DNA of 64,000 bases from NCBI RefSeq assembly GCF_000425125.1, contig NZ_KE384307.1:796966-860965 (forward strand), read 5' to 3'. Every line of letters starts with the position of its first letter. The stretch's first letter is position 1. Shown in pieces: positions 36,836-45,051 of this stretch. The translations under genes were made by a program, and so were the position numbers. Under the pieces are notes generated by a model that was not told where the DNA came from, did no database searches, and saw only the letters and a list, made by a program, of their open reading frames with translations. Source of the DNA: Paenibacillus taiwanensis DSM 18679. Its GTDB lineage: Bacteria > Bacillota > Bacilli > Paenibacillales > Paenibacillaceae.

Positions 36836-38095
36836 TTAGAAAAAACGATTAACGAGATATTTTGCGTAGATGATACAATTTTCTAGTGTAGGAAAATTCA
36901 TAATTTCCCCTGCAAAGTATATATGCTGCTTGCCTTGCAACTGATCCAGTTGATCATAAAAGCCTGCACGTAAAGCGGCTGAATCGACATGTGGAAAATG
37001 CTCCCATTGTTTGATCATATAGAGGCGTATTTGAGTTCCGCCTAGCTTGCGCAGTTCTTCCTCAACGGTTTCACGCATTTGCTGATCGGTCATTTCTTCA
37101 TTTTCCATCACATATACCGTAATGAGATCCGTATTTTCTTCATCTGTCCAGCGGTAGTACCAAGCCATCATATGCCCTTTGCGATCAGACGACATATTGT
37201 CTGGTATATAACCAGATAGCTCTGGAATGCCCTCAACTCTATAGGCATATACGCGAAAGCGTTCATATGTAACCTTCTCCATCAGCTGCTGCTCTGCGGG
37301 CGACAAAGACAGCAAATGACGAGCATGATACAAAGATGAGGTATAAATAACGTGATCAAAGTAAAACGTTCCTTGATTCGTGTCCACGCGAACCCGTCCA
37401 TCAGAGCCTAATTCCATGTACTGTACCGAACAGGTGAGACGCAAGTCGTCAATTCGGTCTGCCATTCGTTTAATGAGTGCATTTGCACCTTGCGGCCATG
37501 TGATCATATGTGTAATTTCAATAAACGATAATAAATTTTCAAAGCTTAAAAATTTGAGCACATAAGCAGCAGGCACTTCATCAACGCTGCCAAAACCAAA
37601 TGTACTAAAGTAGTGCATATAAACTTGTTGTATGACAGTCAGATCGTGTGCTGCACACCAGTCAGCAAACGGCTGGCATAATTCCTCTGGCAGCCGCAGA
37701 AACCCAGGCTCTTTTAAGCATTCGTATTGACGAAGCACATCTGGCAGCCGCTTGAATTGTTCTGTAAAAGCTTCGATTTGGTGCAACGGAATTTGTGACG
37801 TTTTACAGCCATGCTGGTTAAAAAAGCCTCGTTCCAACAGCGGCCCTTTGTCGGTCAGTCCATACTCCGCCATCAGCTCTTGGGTATGTTTGTAAGAAGG
37901 TAGGCCGATAAGTGTTCCCATTTCATATGTTTTTGATTTATACTCAATAGAGTGACATTTACCGCCTACACGATCTTCTTGTTCTAAGATGGTTATACGG
38001 GCATAGCCTTTTTTGGCTAATTCATGGGCAATAGTCATACCAGATATGCCTGCTCCGATAATTGCAATTTCTTGGTTGTAGGTTGCACTTGCCAT
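36836..38095 (-). CDS. FAD-dependent amine-oxidase-like oxidoreductase
   Basis: A 419-residue flavoprotein. The N-terminal Rossmann motif is IAIIGAGISGMTIAHELAKK, ending in an acidic residue (TILEQEDRVGGK), with the GG motif typical of the amine oxidase/protoporphyrinogen oxidase superfamily. A second FAD motif closes the protein (HIYFAGEIMNFPTLENC). The middle (about 90-330) is the substrate domain and is not assignable. No signal peptide. AAGGAG precedes ATG 38095, only 6 bp after the upstream transposase-like gene, so they form an operon. The substrate is unknown. Confidence 0.85.
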   Translation of the reverse strand: MASATYNQEIAIIGAGISGMTIAHELAKKGYARITILEQEDRVGGKCHSIEYKSKTYEMGTLIGLPSYKHTQELMAEYGLTDKGPLLERGFFNQHGCKTSQIPLHQIEAFTEQFKRLPDVLRQYECLKEPGFLRLPEELCQPFADWCAAHDLTVIQQVYMHYFSTFGFGSVDEVPAAYVLKFLSFENLLSFIEITHMITWPQGANALIKRMADRIDDLRLTCSVQYMELGSDGRVRVDTNQGTFYFDHVIYTSSLYHARHLLSLSPAEQQLMEKVTYERFRVYAYRVEGIPELSGYIPDNMSSDRKGHMMAWYYRWTDEENTDLITVYVMENEEMTDQQMRETVEEELRKLGGTQIRLYMIKQWEHFPHVDSAALRAGFYDQLDQLQGKQHIYFAGEIMNFPTLENCIIYAKYLVNRFF

Positions 38096-38101
38096 TACTT
38101 G

Positions 38102-39139
38102 TTATCTCCTTGTAAACAGCCATAGAGGAAACAGATCTTGCTGATTGTTATACTCCAGAACTACATCCGATGGTATTTTCCCCTGATTGGGCCCATCTGT
38201 AATCGGTCTGCTGAAGTTGTACTTATTCATATACTCCGCTAACCGCTTCTCCAGTACTTCGAAGGAATCAATTTTATGATCAGTCCACGTATGCGCATAG
38301 AATTCTTGTGTCAGAACGGTCAGAAATTGATCTAATGGCAGGAACACTTCCTTATTGCCAGCTGTTACTGCGATTTGCTGAATGTTATACTTATGGAGTA
38401 GCTCCGTGTACTTATGGGTACCCATCTCCCAGTTCGTTGTAAATTCCAGACTTTTATTCGTCACTAAGTGTTCAATTCTAAAATGAAAGGTTTTGATCAA
38501 CGGAATTACTTTAAATTGCATAAAATCGATAATATGAATGGTGTCCTTACGATTGTACAGCTTGACTAGTGCCAATCGAGAGTAGACATCATAGATCACA
38601 TATTGGTATACTCTTCCTATCTTAGGGAATTCGCCCATGTACGTGATACTTTGAAGACACATATATCCTGGATGTGCATGGGATGATTGTGTCATCTTAA
38701 AGTCCAATGTCTGCGGCTTATACTGACGACGCTTAGGAGCTGATGCTCCCTTACTTCGTTTTTTTTGTCTAACTTCTTCGGCATAAGCTTCTCGATCTTT
38801 CCTCTTGCTTAACCTGTTGCGTCGCAGCACATTGTATATACCTGATTCTCCAACATTAATTCCCTCATCCTGCAATTCATAACTTATCCGTTTAGGTCCA
38901 TCCTCAGGGAACTTCGCAGCATGCTGCAAAATACGCTTCTCCGTACGCTTATCCACCTGATTGGGCATAATCGGGCTTCGCCTTGTCTTCTCAACAAGTC
39001 CCTCCATCCCGTGAGCTTTATAAGCGTTATACCATTGATAATAAATGGTGCGGGAAATACCAAACTCCTTACAGGTTTTGGCTACGTTTTTATTTGTAAT
39101 GCCGTGCATAATAATTTGATATTTGTGCTTTTCATTCAT
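38102..39139 (-). CDS. IS481/DDE transposase-like protein with all three catalytic acids substituted
   Basis: A 345-residue intact frame. Residues 10-110 hold two helix-turn-helix segments as in IS481-type transposases; 145-285 form an RNase-H-like integrase core. Compared with the usual motifs, VQID is replaced by LQS (S164), TDNGSEF by TNKSLEF (N228), and NGKVER-x-x-RT by a segment with D270 in the glutamate position. All three catalytic acids are therefore changed while the rest of the fold (YDVYSRLAL, TQEFY) is retained. No paired terminal inverted repeats were found. It is the first gene of an operon with the FAD oxidoreductase 6 bp downstream. A domesticated DNA-binding regulator is the favoured reading; a decaying insertion sequence is the alternative. 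Confidence 0.8.
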   Translation of the reverse strand: MNEKHKYQIIMHGITNKNVAKTCKEFGISRTIYYQWYNAYKAHGMEGLVEKTRRSPIMPNQVDKRTEKRILQHAAKFPEDGPKRISYELQDEGINVGESGIYNVLRRNRLSKRKDREAYAEEVRQKKRSKGASAPKRRQYKPQTLDFKMTQSSHAHPGYMCLQSITYMGEFPKIGRVYQYVIYDVYSRLALVKLYNRKDTIHIIDFMQFKVIPLIKTFHFRIEHLVTNKSLEFTTNWEMGTHKYTELLHKYNIQQIAVTAGNKEVFLPLDQFLTVLTQEFYAHTWTDHKIDSFEVLEKRLAEYMNKYNFSRPITDGPNQGKIPSDVVLEYNNQQDLFPLWLFTRR

Positions 39140-39406
39140 CTCTATTAACCCCTTATTAGGATCAGCAGCATGTAATGCAATCGTCTCTATCTAATGATAC
39201 TGTGTTCGGCGGTTAATTGGACAGGATATTATTGGCGCTCATGGAGAGGAATTGATCTTCCCTCTACTTGATCGTTCTTTCCTGTGTGACTTCTTGCATG
39301 TATTTGTACATTGTCATGTTGGTCATCAAGAAGTATAAAGGAAGTAGAGCATTCGTTTTGGTCCGGGGCATGTTTAAATATTTAATTTATGAGAAGGAGC
39401 CTTACG

Positions 39407-40276
39407 ATGGATAAACCACAAGCGATACTACGTGACGATATTCAGTTTCCTAGCAGTTCTTTCCCACTGCTTACGACGTCTACAGAAGGGGTAAGTCCAG
39501 GATTTCAGCGCTTGCATTGGCATCATGCATTAGAACTTAATTATATTCGCGAGGGGACCGGATTTTATGTTATCAATGGCCTGAAAATTCAATTTCAGGC
39601 AGGGGACCTGATCTTGATTAATTCCGATGATTTGCACCGTGCCTTTGAGATGGACAATCTCATTATGGATATTATTATGTTTGATCCTTCTATACTAGCG
39701 GTTGATCTTCGGTATGATCCGGAGTTGATGCGTCCTTTTCGCGAAATGGGTACGTCTTTTGCCAATCTCATAGGTAGAGATCATCCAGCTGCTGAAGATT
39801 TGCAGATGTTATTTATTAGGATGATGGAAGAGGGGCGAAGAGAGGACATCTCTTATGTCACTATGATCAGAAGCGACCTCACCCGGTTTCTAGCACTTGT
39901 AAACCGGCGCTTACAGCTCAAGGATCATAAATATTCACCTATGAAACACCGTGGCATGCATGTGCTGAAAGAAGTGATTCATATGATGGAAATGAATCTC
40001 ACCTACAATTGGACGCTGCAACAATTGGCTGAGCAGGCACATCTCAGCCCGTCGCGATTTAGTGCGCTGTTTCAACAGGTGGTCGGGACATCACCACTAA
40101 ATTATTTGATTCAATTGCGACTAACACGTGCCGTCCATCTATTAGAGTCATCAGATGAGAAGATTATCGATATCGCAGAACAGTGTGGATTTCGTAATTT
40201 ATCAAACTTTAATAGGCTGTTCAAACATCATATCGGTACGTCGCCAAGTGATGTTCGGAGTCAAATAACTATTTAA
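39407..40276 (+). CDS. AraC family regulator with cupin sensor
   Basis: A 289-residue protein. ATG 39407 lies 7 bp after AAGGAG, so ATG 39389 is excluded. The N-terminal cupin domain has the typical HWHHALELNYIREGTG and DLILINSDDLHR. The C-terminus holds two helix-turn-helix motifs (TLQQLAEQAHLSPSRFSALF and IIDIAEQCGFRNLSNFNRLF). AraC-cupin proteins usually sense sugars; the kinase and glycosidase genes directly downstream are the likely targets. Confidence 0.92.
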   Translation: MDKPQAILRDDIQFPSSSFPLLTTSTEGVSPGFQRLHWHHALELNYIREGTGFYVINGLKIQFQAGDLILINSDDLHRAFEMDNLIMDIIMFDPSILAVDLRYDPELMRPFREMGTSFANLIGRDHPAAEDLQMLFIRMMEEGRREDISYVTMIRSDLTRFLALVNRRLQLKDHKYSPMKHRGMHVLKEVIHMMEMNLTYNWTLQQLAEQAHLSPSRFSALFQQVVGTSPLNYLIQLRLTRAVHLLESSDEKIIDIAEQCGFRNLSNFNRLFKHHIGTSPSDVRSQITI

Positions 40277-40358
40277 TTGAACGAAAGTCAGTAATATTGT
40301 ATTAGTCCTTACTCGTTTAGTAGTAGTGATAAGGTGGAAATGAGTGTATCTTTAAAGG

Positions 40359-40372
40359 TGTAAGCGTTAACC
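40359..40372. promoter_or_regulatory. cre-like catabolite-repression site
   Basis: TGTAAGCGTTAACC fits the CcpA consensus TGWNANCGNTNWCA except at the last base. It lies 55 bp before the sugar kinase gene. Confidence 0.6.
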
Positions 40373-40427
40373 GATATTCATGCCATGCAACGGGAACGCC
40401 CAACTTTGAGTTATAGGAGAGGTATGG

Positions 40428-41393
40428 ATGAGCATCTACTTAGGTGTAGACGCCGGAGGAAGCAAGACCCACGCCGTCCTCGCAGATAGGTACGGCAACG
40501 TGCTCGGCAAAGGCCTTGCGGGTAACGGCAATCATCAAGTAAACCGTAATGTGGCGGCTAACAATATTCGAGCAGCATGTGACGCAGCTCTTCAGGAAGC
40601 TGGTATAACCAAGGAACAAGTGTCTTATGCCTATTTTGGTCTGGCAGGAGCAGACCGAGAGCCAGATTATGAAATATTGCGGCCGATGATCGCAGATTTG
40701 GAATTTGCGAATTATCAGATTACGTGTGACACGATGATTGGCATGCGTGCTGGTACGAACAAGTCCTACGGAGCGGCAATTATATGCGGCACAGGCTTTA
40801 ATGCCGCAGCGCGTAATCGGAACGGTGAAGAATTGCAGTATGGTGGCTTCGGTTTTATGTATGGAGACAGCTACGGAGCGGGCTCGAGCCTTGCTATGCT
40901 GGCGTTTCGTGCTGTCATTAGAGCTTGGGATGGCAGAGGACCTGCCACGATACTTACAGAACTTGTGCTGGAGCATATGGGATACAGCACCGTTGATGAA
41001 TTATATGAGGCTGTCCTCTATGGCAGACGCTCCATTCCGCTTGATCTGGTGAAGACGATGTTTATAGCGGCTCAGCAAGGAGACCCACTGGCGATCGAAA
41101 TTTTGGATCGTGAGGGCGCAGAACTCGGCAATGCGGTTTGTACGTTTATCCGACGTTTAAACATGACAGAAGATACGTTTGATATCGTCTACATCGGCAG
41201 TGTGTTAAACAAGGGAGCCAGTTCACACTTGTCGGATGCCATTGAGCGCGTCGTTGCGGAGCAAGCACCACACGCTCGCTGTGTACGATTAACGACGGAC
41301 CCGGTAGTCGGTTCCTTAATGAGTGCGATGGAAATGGACGGTATGACCATTACCCCGGAGACAGAAGCAAAGCTAAAGGCTTTTACATTCTAA
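40428..41393 (+). CDS. BadF/BadG-type sugar kinase (N-acetylglucosamine kinase-like)
   Basis: A 321-residue ASKHA-fold kinase: phosphate-1 loop GVDAGGSKTHAVLAD at the N-terminus, phosphate-2 region IICGTGFNAAARNRNG followed by GGFGFMYGDSYGAGS, and a C-terminal adenosine motif. AGGAGAGG precedes ATG 40428. A GH4 glycosidase follows 28 bp after the stop. GH4 enzymes normally act on 6-phosphorylated disaccharides made by PTS uptake; an adjacent kinase suggests the sugar enters unphosphorylated and is phosphorylated in the cytosol. The substrate is not determined. Confidence 0.88.
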   Translation: MSIYLGVDAGGSKTHAVLADRYGNVLGKGLAGNGNHQVNRNVAANNIRAACDAALQEAGITKEQVSYAYFGLAGADREPDYEILRPMIADLEFANYQITCDTMIGMRAGTNKSYGAAIICGTGFNAAARNRNGEELQYGGFGFMYGDSYGAGSSLAMLAFRAVIRAWDGRGPATILTELVLEHMGYSTVDELYEAVLYGRRSIPLDLVKTMFIAAQQGDPLAIEILDREGAELGNAVCTFIRRLNMTEDTFDIVYIGSVLNKGASSHLSDAIERVVAEQAPHARCVRLTTDPVVGSLMSAMEMDGMTITPETEAKLKAFTF

Positions 41394-41421
41394 TAACGTA
41401 CATTACGTGGAGGCGATAAGC

Positions 41422-42729
41422 ATGACGCAACAATCCGGACTTAAAATTGCAGTGATCGGCGGCGGTTCCTCTTACACGCCAGAAATCGTTGAAGGTTTCA
41501 TTCGCAACTATGACAAGATGCCTGTGCGTGAATTGTGGCTAGTCGATATTGAGCAAGGAAAGCACAAGCTGGATATCGTGGGCAACTTGGCCAAACGTAT
41601 GGTTCAGCAGTCAGGACTGCCAATTGAAGTTCATCTGACGCTGGATCGCAGAGCGGCAATTAAAGATGCGGACTTTGTATCGACACAAATTCGTGTCGGA
41701 CTGCTTGAAGCACGCAAGCGTGATGAGCACATTCCGATTACCCACGGCGTGATCGGTCAAGAGACGACTGGCCCGGGCGGCATGATGAAAGCGCTGCGCA
41801 CCATTCCTGTCATACTTGATATTTGTCGGGATATCGAGGAGTTGGCTCCTAACGCCTGGATGCTTAACTTTACGAATCCGGCGGGTATCGTCACTGAAGC
41901 TGTAACGAAGCACAGCAAAGTGAAGTCAATCGGCCTTTGTAACTCTCCAGTTAACGTGCAGAAATTTCTGGCGGAGCAATACGGTGTGAGTGAGCAAGAG
42001 GTGCTGCCTGAATTTGTTGGCATCAATCATTTGCACTGGGTCACTTCGGCAGTCGTAAAGGGCGAGGAGAAGCTGCCTGAATTGCTGGAAGGCGGCGTTA
42101 CGTATACCGCTAAAAATGTACCTACAACAGGCTGGGATCAAAGATTTTTGCAGTCGTTAGGTGCGATTCCAACGTACTATTTAAAATATTTCTATATGAC
42201 AGATATGATGTTTGACGAAATGAAGGAAGCGATGGACAAAAACGGCACACGTGCCGATGTCGTTAGCCGCGTTGAGACTGAGTTGTTTGAGCTATATAAG
42301 GATGAAAATCTAAAGGAAAAGCCGAAGCAGTTGGAACAGCGTGGTGGCGCTTACTACTCGGAAGCAGCCGTTAACTTGATGACGTCGATTTACAGCGATC
42401 GTCGCGACATACAGACACTTAACGTTGCAAACGGCAACATTTACGATTTCCTTCCGCAAGATGCTAGTATCGAAGTGAACTGCGTCGTTACTGCGCAAGG
42501 GCCGACAGCGCTCCCGCCGAAGCGGGTTCCAGATCATATTAAAGGTTTGCTGCATGCGGTCAAAGTATATGAACAGCTTACGATTGAAGCGGCTGTAACC
42601 GGTGATCGTGGCATTGCACTGCAAGCTATGGTGCATCATCCATTGGTGCCATCCGTAGCAGTTGCAGAGAAATTGTTAGACGAGATGTTGGAAGCCAATA
42701 AAGCTTACTTGCCTAACTTTTTTAAATAA
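41422..42729 (+). CDS. GH4 family 6-phospho-beta-glucosidase
   Basis: A 435-residue NAD- and metal-dependent glycosidase. Motifs: IAVIGGGSSYTPE (NAD binding), NFTNPAGIVTEA, LCNSPVNV (metal-binding cysteine) and VGINHLHWV (metal-binding histidine). Closest in kind to LicH/CelF-type 6-phospho-beta-glucosidases. ATG 42122-type internal starts are not needed: ATG 41422 follows GGAGGCGAT, so GTG 41407 is excluded. It forms an operon with the kinase and ends at a strong terminator. Confidence 0.93.
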   Translation: MTQQSGLKIAVIGGGSSYTPEIVEGFIRNYDKMPVRELWLVDIEQGKHKLDIVGNLAKRMVQQSGLPIEVHLTLDRRAAIKDADFVSTQIRVGLLEARKRDEHIPITHGVIGQETTGPGGMMKALRTIPVILDICRDIEELAPNAWMLNFTNPAGIVTEAVTKHSKVKSIGLCNSPVNVQKFLAEQYGVSEQEVLPEFVGINHLHWVTSAVVKGEEKLPELLEGGVTYTAKNVPTTGWDQRFLQSLGAIPTYYLKYFYMTDMMFDEMKEAMDKNGTRADVVSRVETELFELYKDENLKEKPKQLEQRGGAYYSEAAVNLMTSIYSDRRDIQTLNVANGNIYDFLPQDASIEVNCVVTAQGPTALPPKRVPDHIKGLLHAVKVYEQLTIEAAVTGDRGIALQAMVHHPLVPSVAVAEKLLDEMLEANKAYLPNFFK

Positions 42730-42805
42730 GAGACGTCTATAACAGACTTTATACTCTATAGATGTGTGACTAGCTGTATCCACATTTATCACTTAGTGCA
42801 CGCTT

Positions 42806-42868
42806 AAAGCCTCTATTTCAGATTCGCTGGCGAAACCCGCTGACGAAGAAGAAAATAGAGGCTTTTTG
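42806..42868 (+). terminator. Terminator after the GH4 gene
   Basis: AAAGCCTCTATTT pairs with AAATAGAGGCTTT around a long structured loop, then TTTTTG. Confidence 0.9.
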
Positions 42869-42950
42869 TGTCGTTCGTGTTGCAGGTGCCGTGCCATATT
42901 GGACAAGATCGCATACGATACCATATCTCGCTAAAAAGGAGGACCGAGAT

Positions 42951-43358
42951 ATGAAACAGACGATATTAAATAGTGTATGTGGAGCCTTCGGTGTTGTCAT
43001 CACCTTTATGTTCGGGGAGTGGAGCCAATTGTTGACTTTATTTTTGATCACGATATCGATCGACTACATTTCCGGCATTGTCGCTTCATTAAAGTCAGGT
43101 AGAGGGCTAAACAGCCTCATTGGTTACTGGGGACTAGCGAAGAAGGGGCTAATGCTGCTTATTATCACATTAGCACATCACATGGATGTAGTATTTGCTA
43201 CAACTTGGGTGATGAATGGTGCGATCTCCTTTTACATGGCGAACGAATTGATTAGCATTACAGAAAACTATGGACGCATCGGACTTCCGCTCCCAGATGC
43301 GGTCAAGCGAGTCATCGCTACGCTTAAGCAGGATTCAACGGACAAAAGCGACAAGTAA
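42951..43358 (+). CDS. Holin-like membrane protein (phage_holin_4/TcdE type)
   Basis: A 135-residue protein. ATG 42951 follows AAAGGAGGACC. Three to four membrane spans, the LFLITISIDYISGIVASLKSG motif typical of the toxin-secretion/phage-lysis holin family, and a charged hydrophilic tail (LKQDSTDKSDK). No lysin or phage structural gene lies nearby, so it is a chromosomal orphan. It may have a host role such as autolysis or protein export. The family is clear, the role is not. Confidence 0.85.
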   Translation: MKQTILNSVCGAFGVVITFMFGEWSQLLTLFLITISIDYISGIVASLKSGRGLNSLIGYWGLAKKGLMLLIITLAHHMDVVFATTWVMNGAISFYMANELISITENYGRIGLPLPDAVKRVIATLKQDSTDKSDK

Positions 43359-44028
43359 GCCGAGCGCTGAAAGCGGACAAATGGCCAACTTGTCAATTGA
43401 AAAAAGGTGATTACGTATATTCGTTTCCGGCTTTAAGTCCAGTTTGCATGGACAAGTTTGACGTTTGCCACCTGGCTCACATTGAACGGCGTTAAACTTC
43501 AAGGGGATAAACCTTGCCATAACCGGGACTTCATATAGATGCGGAATGACAAGCATAGGTACTGCCGTCTTGTCATTTCTTTTTGAATGGAAGTAAATAA
43601 GGGAGGAGCCCTGCTTTACATAGGATTGTAAACGTAATTTGGTTGAAATGACATCGACATCTGAGAAGTGCTTGTTTACATAGACAACAGTTTCGAGTAT
43701 TTAAGTTGTCCCGTTTGTCTAAAATTGAATAACAGCAGTCAGTTTTACTATGCGCGAGTTCCCCCTCTGCCCTCTCGGATTTTACAGCTACGATGATTAA
43801 CCAAACATGTAAAAAAATAATACTGCACATCGATTATCCCTTCTTGATCTGATGTTGGATTATTGCGGGGAAGAACAAATTACACCAATAGACGACGCAC
43901 TGCTGTAGCACGTTCATTAATCTGTCACAAAAGAAAATTTTGGAGCTGTTTTTTATAAGTTTAGGTTGTAGGAATTAGGAAACATTTTGTAATATTATAG
44001 GTGATAAATGTAATTGACAAAGGGGCGT
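43359..44028. other. Gene-free stretch between the holin-like and cupredoxin genes
   Basis: No credible gene is seen. It holds a terminator at 43545-43585 (AATGACAAG/CTTGTCATT, then TCTTTTTG). A possible promoter at 43966-43995 (TTGTAG, 18 bp, TAATAT) would serve the cupredoxin gene. I could not assign a riboswitch class to the rest. Confidence 0.5.
43545..43585 (+). terminator. Terminator
   Basis: AATGACAAG pairs with CTTGTCATT, followed by TCTTTTTG. It lies 190 bp after the holin-like gene. Confidence 0.75.
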
Positions 44029-44415
44029 ATGACAGTTATGCAGAAATGGGCAATGTTTGTGTTATTCAGCATTGCGTGCCTGTTGGCCGCTGGATTGATG
44101 CTGTTTAATATGCCGAAGCCGCCTGTTGAGGAAGCGGCACCGGAAGGCATGACTCTTGTTAAACTGCAAGCCACCAGCGACTTTAAGTTCGATAAGCCAG
44201 AGTACGAAGTTAAGGTCGGTGAGAAAGTCCGCCTGAAGCTTGTGAACAAGTCCGGGGTACATGGCGCGGCAATTGATGAGCTTAAGATTGACTTAAAAGA
44301 TGGCGCAATGGAGAAAGACGTTACATTTGACAAGCCAGGCAAATATAAGATTCATTGTTCAATTATGTGCGGGGCGGGTCATGATACAATGGTATCTTAC
44401 TTAGTAGTGAAATAA
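44029..44415 (+). CDS. Membrane-anchored CuA-like cupredoxin (COX2-like)
   Basis: A 128-residue protein from ATG 44029 (AAAGGGG is 3 bp away; ATG 44038 is the alternative at longer spacing). An N-terminal membrane anchor (FVLFSIACLLAAGLMLF) precedes one cupredoxin domain. The C-terminal motif C-x3-C-x3-H-x2-M (CSIMCGAGHDTM) plus an upstream histidine (GVHGAA) match the binuclear CuA site of cytochrome oxidase subunit II. No oxidase genes are adjacent. It is probably an outward-facing copper electron carrier or a copper chaperone for oxidase assembly. Confidence 0.85.
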   Translation: MTVMQKWAMFVLFSIACLLAAGLMLFNMPKPPVEEAAPEGMTLVKLQATSDFKFDKPEYEVKVGEKVRLKLVNKSGVHGAAIDELKIDLKDGAMEKDVTFDKPGKYKIHCSIMCGAGHDTMVSYLVVK

Positions 44416-44435
44416 GTTCATCTGATAGCAGGAAG

Positions 44436-44464
44436 AGGGCTTTCATACGGAAGGCCCTTTTTTA
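44436..44464 (+). terminator. Terminator after the cupredoxin gene
   Basis: AGGGC and GCCCT arms, then TTTTTT. Confidence 0.75.
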
Positions 44465-44535
44465 GTTGCCCTATAGGAAACGGTCCAAGTATGCTTCATA
44501 ATAGAAGCATACATCTTGTGAAGGAGGTTCAGTCA

Positions 44536-44958
44536 ATGTATTATGTCGACCGAGAACAGATTGAGAATCGATTGAATCAAATTGGTGTCCTGATGGACGC
44601 TGCTCAATATTTGAAACAGCACTGGGACGGCTCTGTTGTAAATCATCTCGCTCAAGAGCGTGCACTTCATCTCGCCATTGAAATCGTGACGGATGTAGGA
44701 AGTCTGCTTATCGATGGCTTTATTATGCGCGATGCGAGCAGCTACGAGGATATTATCGACATTATCGCGCAAGAGGGTGTGCTGAATGAAGAGGTACATA
44801 TGGGTATGCGCGAGCTTGTCCAATTACGGAAGCCGCTAGTTCAATCGTATACGGATTGGGAACGTACAGGGCTGCACCCAACTGTTCAGCAACTTACGGG
44901 ACTAATGCCGCAATTTGCAGCCTTGGTAAGGGCATATTTGGAGCGCGAGCTTGTGTAA
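44536..44958 (+). CDS. YutE-like DUF86/HepT-family (HEPN) protein
   Basis: A 140-residue helical protein. ATG 44536 follows GAAGGAGG. The opening MYYVDREQIENRL and LLIDGFIMRDASSYEDIIDI match the YutE-type branch of DUF86. In toxin-type HepT the RNase motif is R-x4-H; here the site reads RKPLVQSY, so glutamine replaces histidine. No MNT nucleotidyltransferase partner lies nearby. A non-toxic housekeeping or regulatory role is therefore more likely than a toxin. Confidence 0.8.
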   Translation: MYYVDREQIENRLNQIGVLMDAAQYLKQHWDGSVVNHLAQERALHLAIEIVTDVGSLLIDGFIMRDASSYEDIIDIIAQEGVLNEEVHMGMRELVQLRKPLVQSYTDWERTGLHPTVQQLTGLMPQFAALVRAYLERELV

Positions 44959-45051
44959 CACAGGGTTGGCGGTAGCAGTGCCGCGATTTACAAGCGGTTG
45001 AAGATACGTTACAATGACGGTACTATTTTGTATATAAAAAGGTGAATGCAA

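Noticed and set aside
38102-39260. Active insertion sequence
   Set aside because: The catalytic acids are replaced and no pair of terminal inverted repeats was found around the gene.
42951-43358. Prophage lysis cassette
   Set aside because: There is no endolysin or other phage gene on either side.
43573-43830. Leftward 85-codon frame in the 43.4-44.0 kb gap
   Set aside because: Cysteine-rich random-looking composition and no ribosome binding site.
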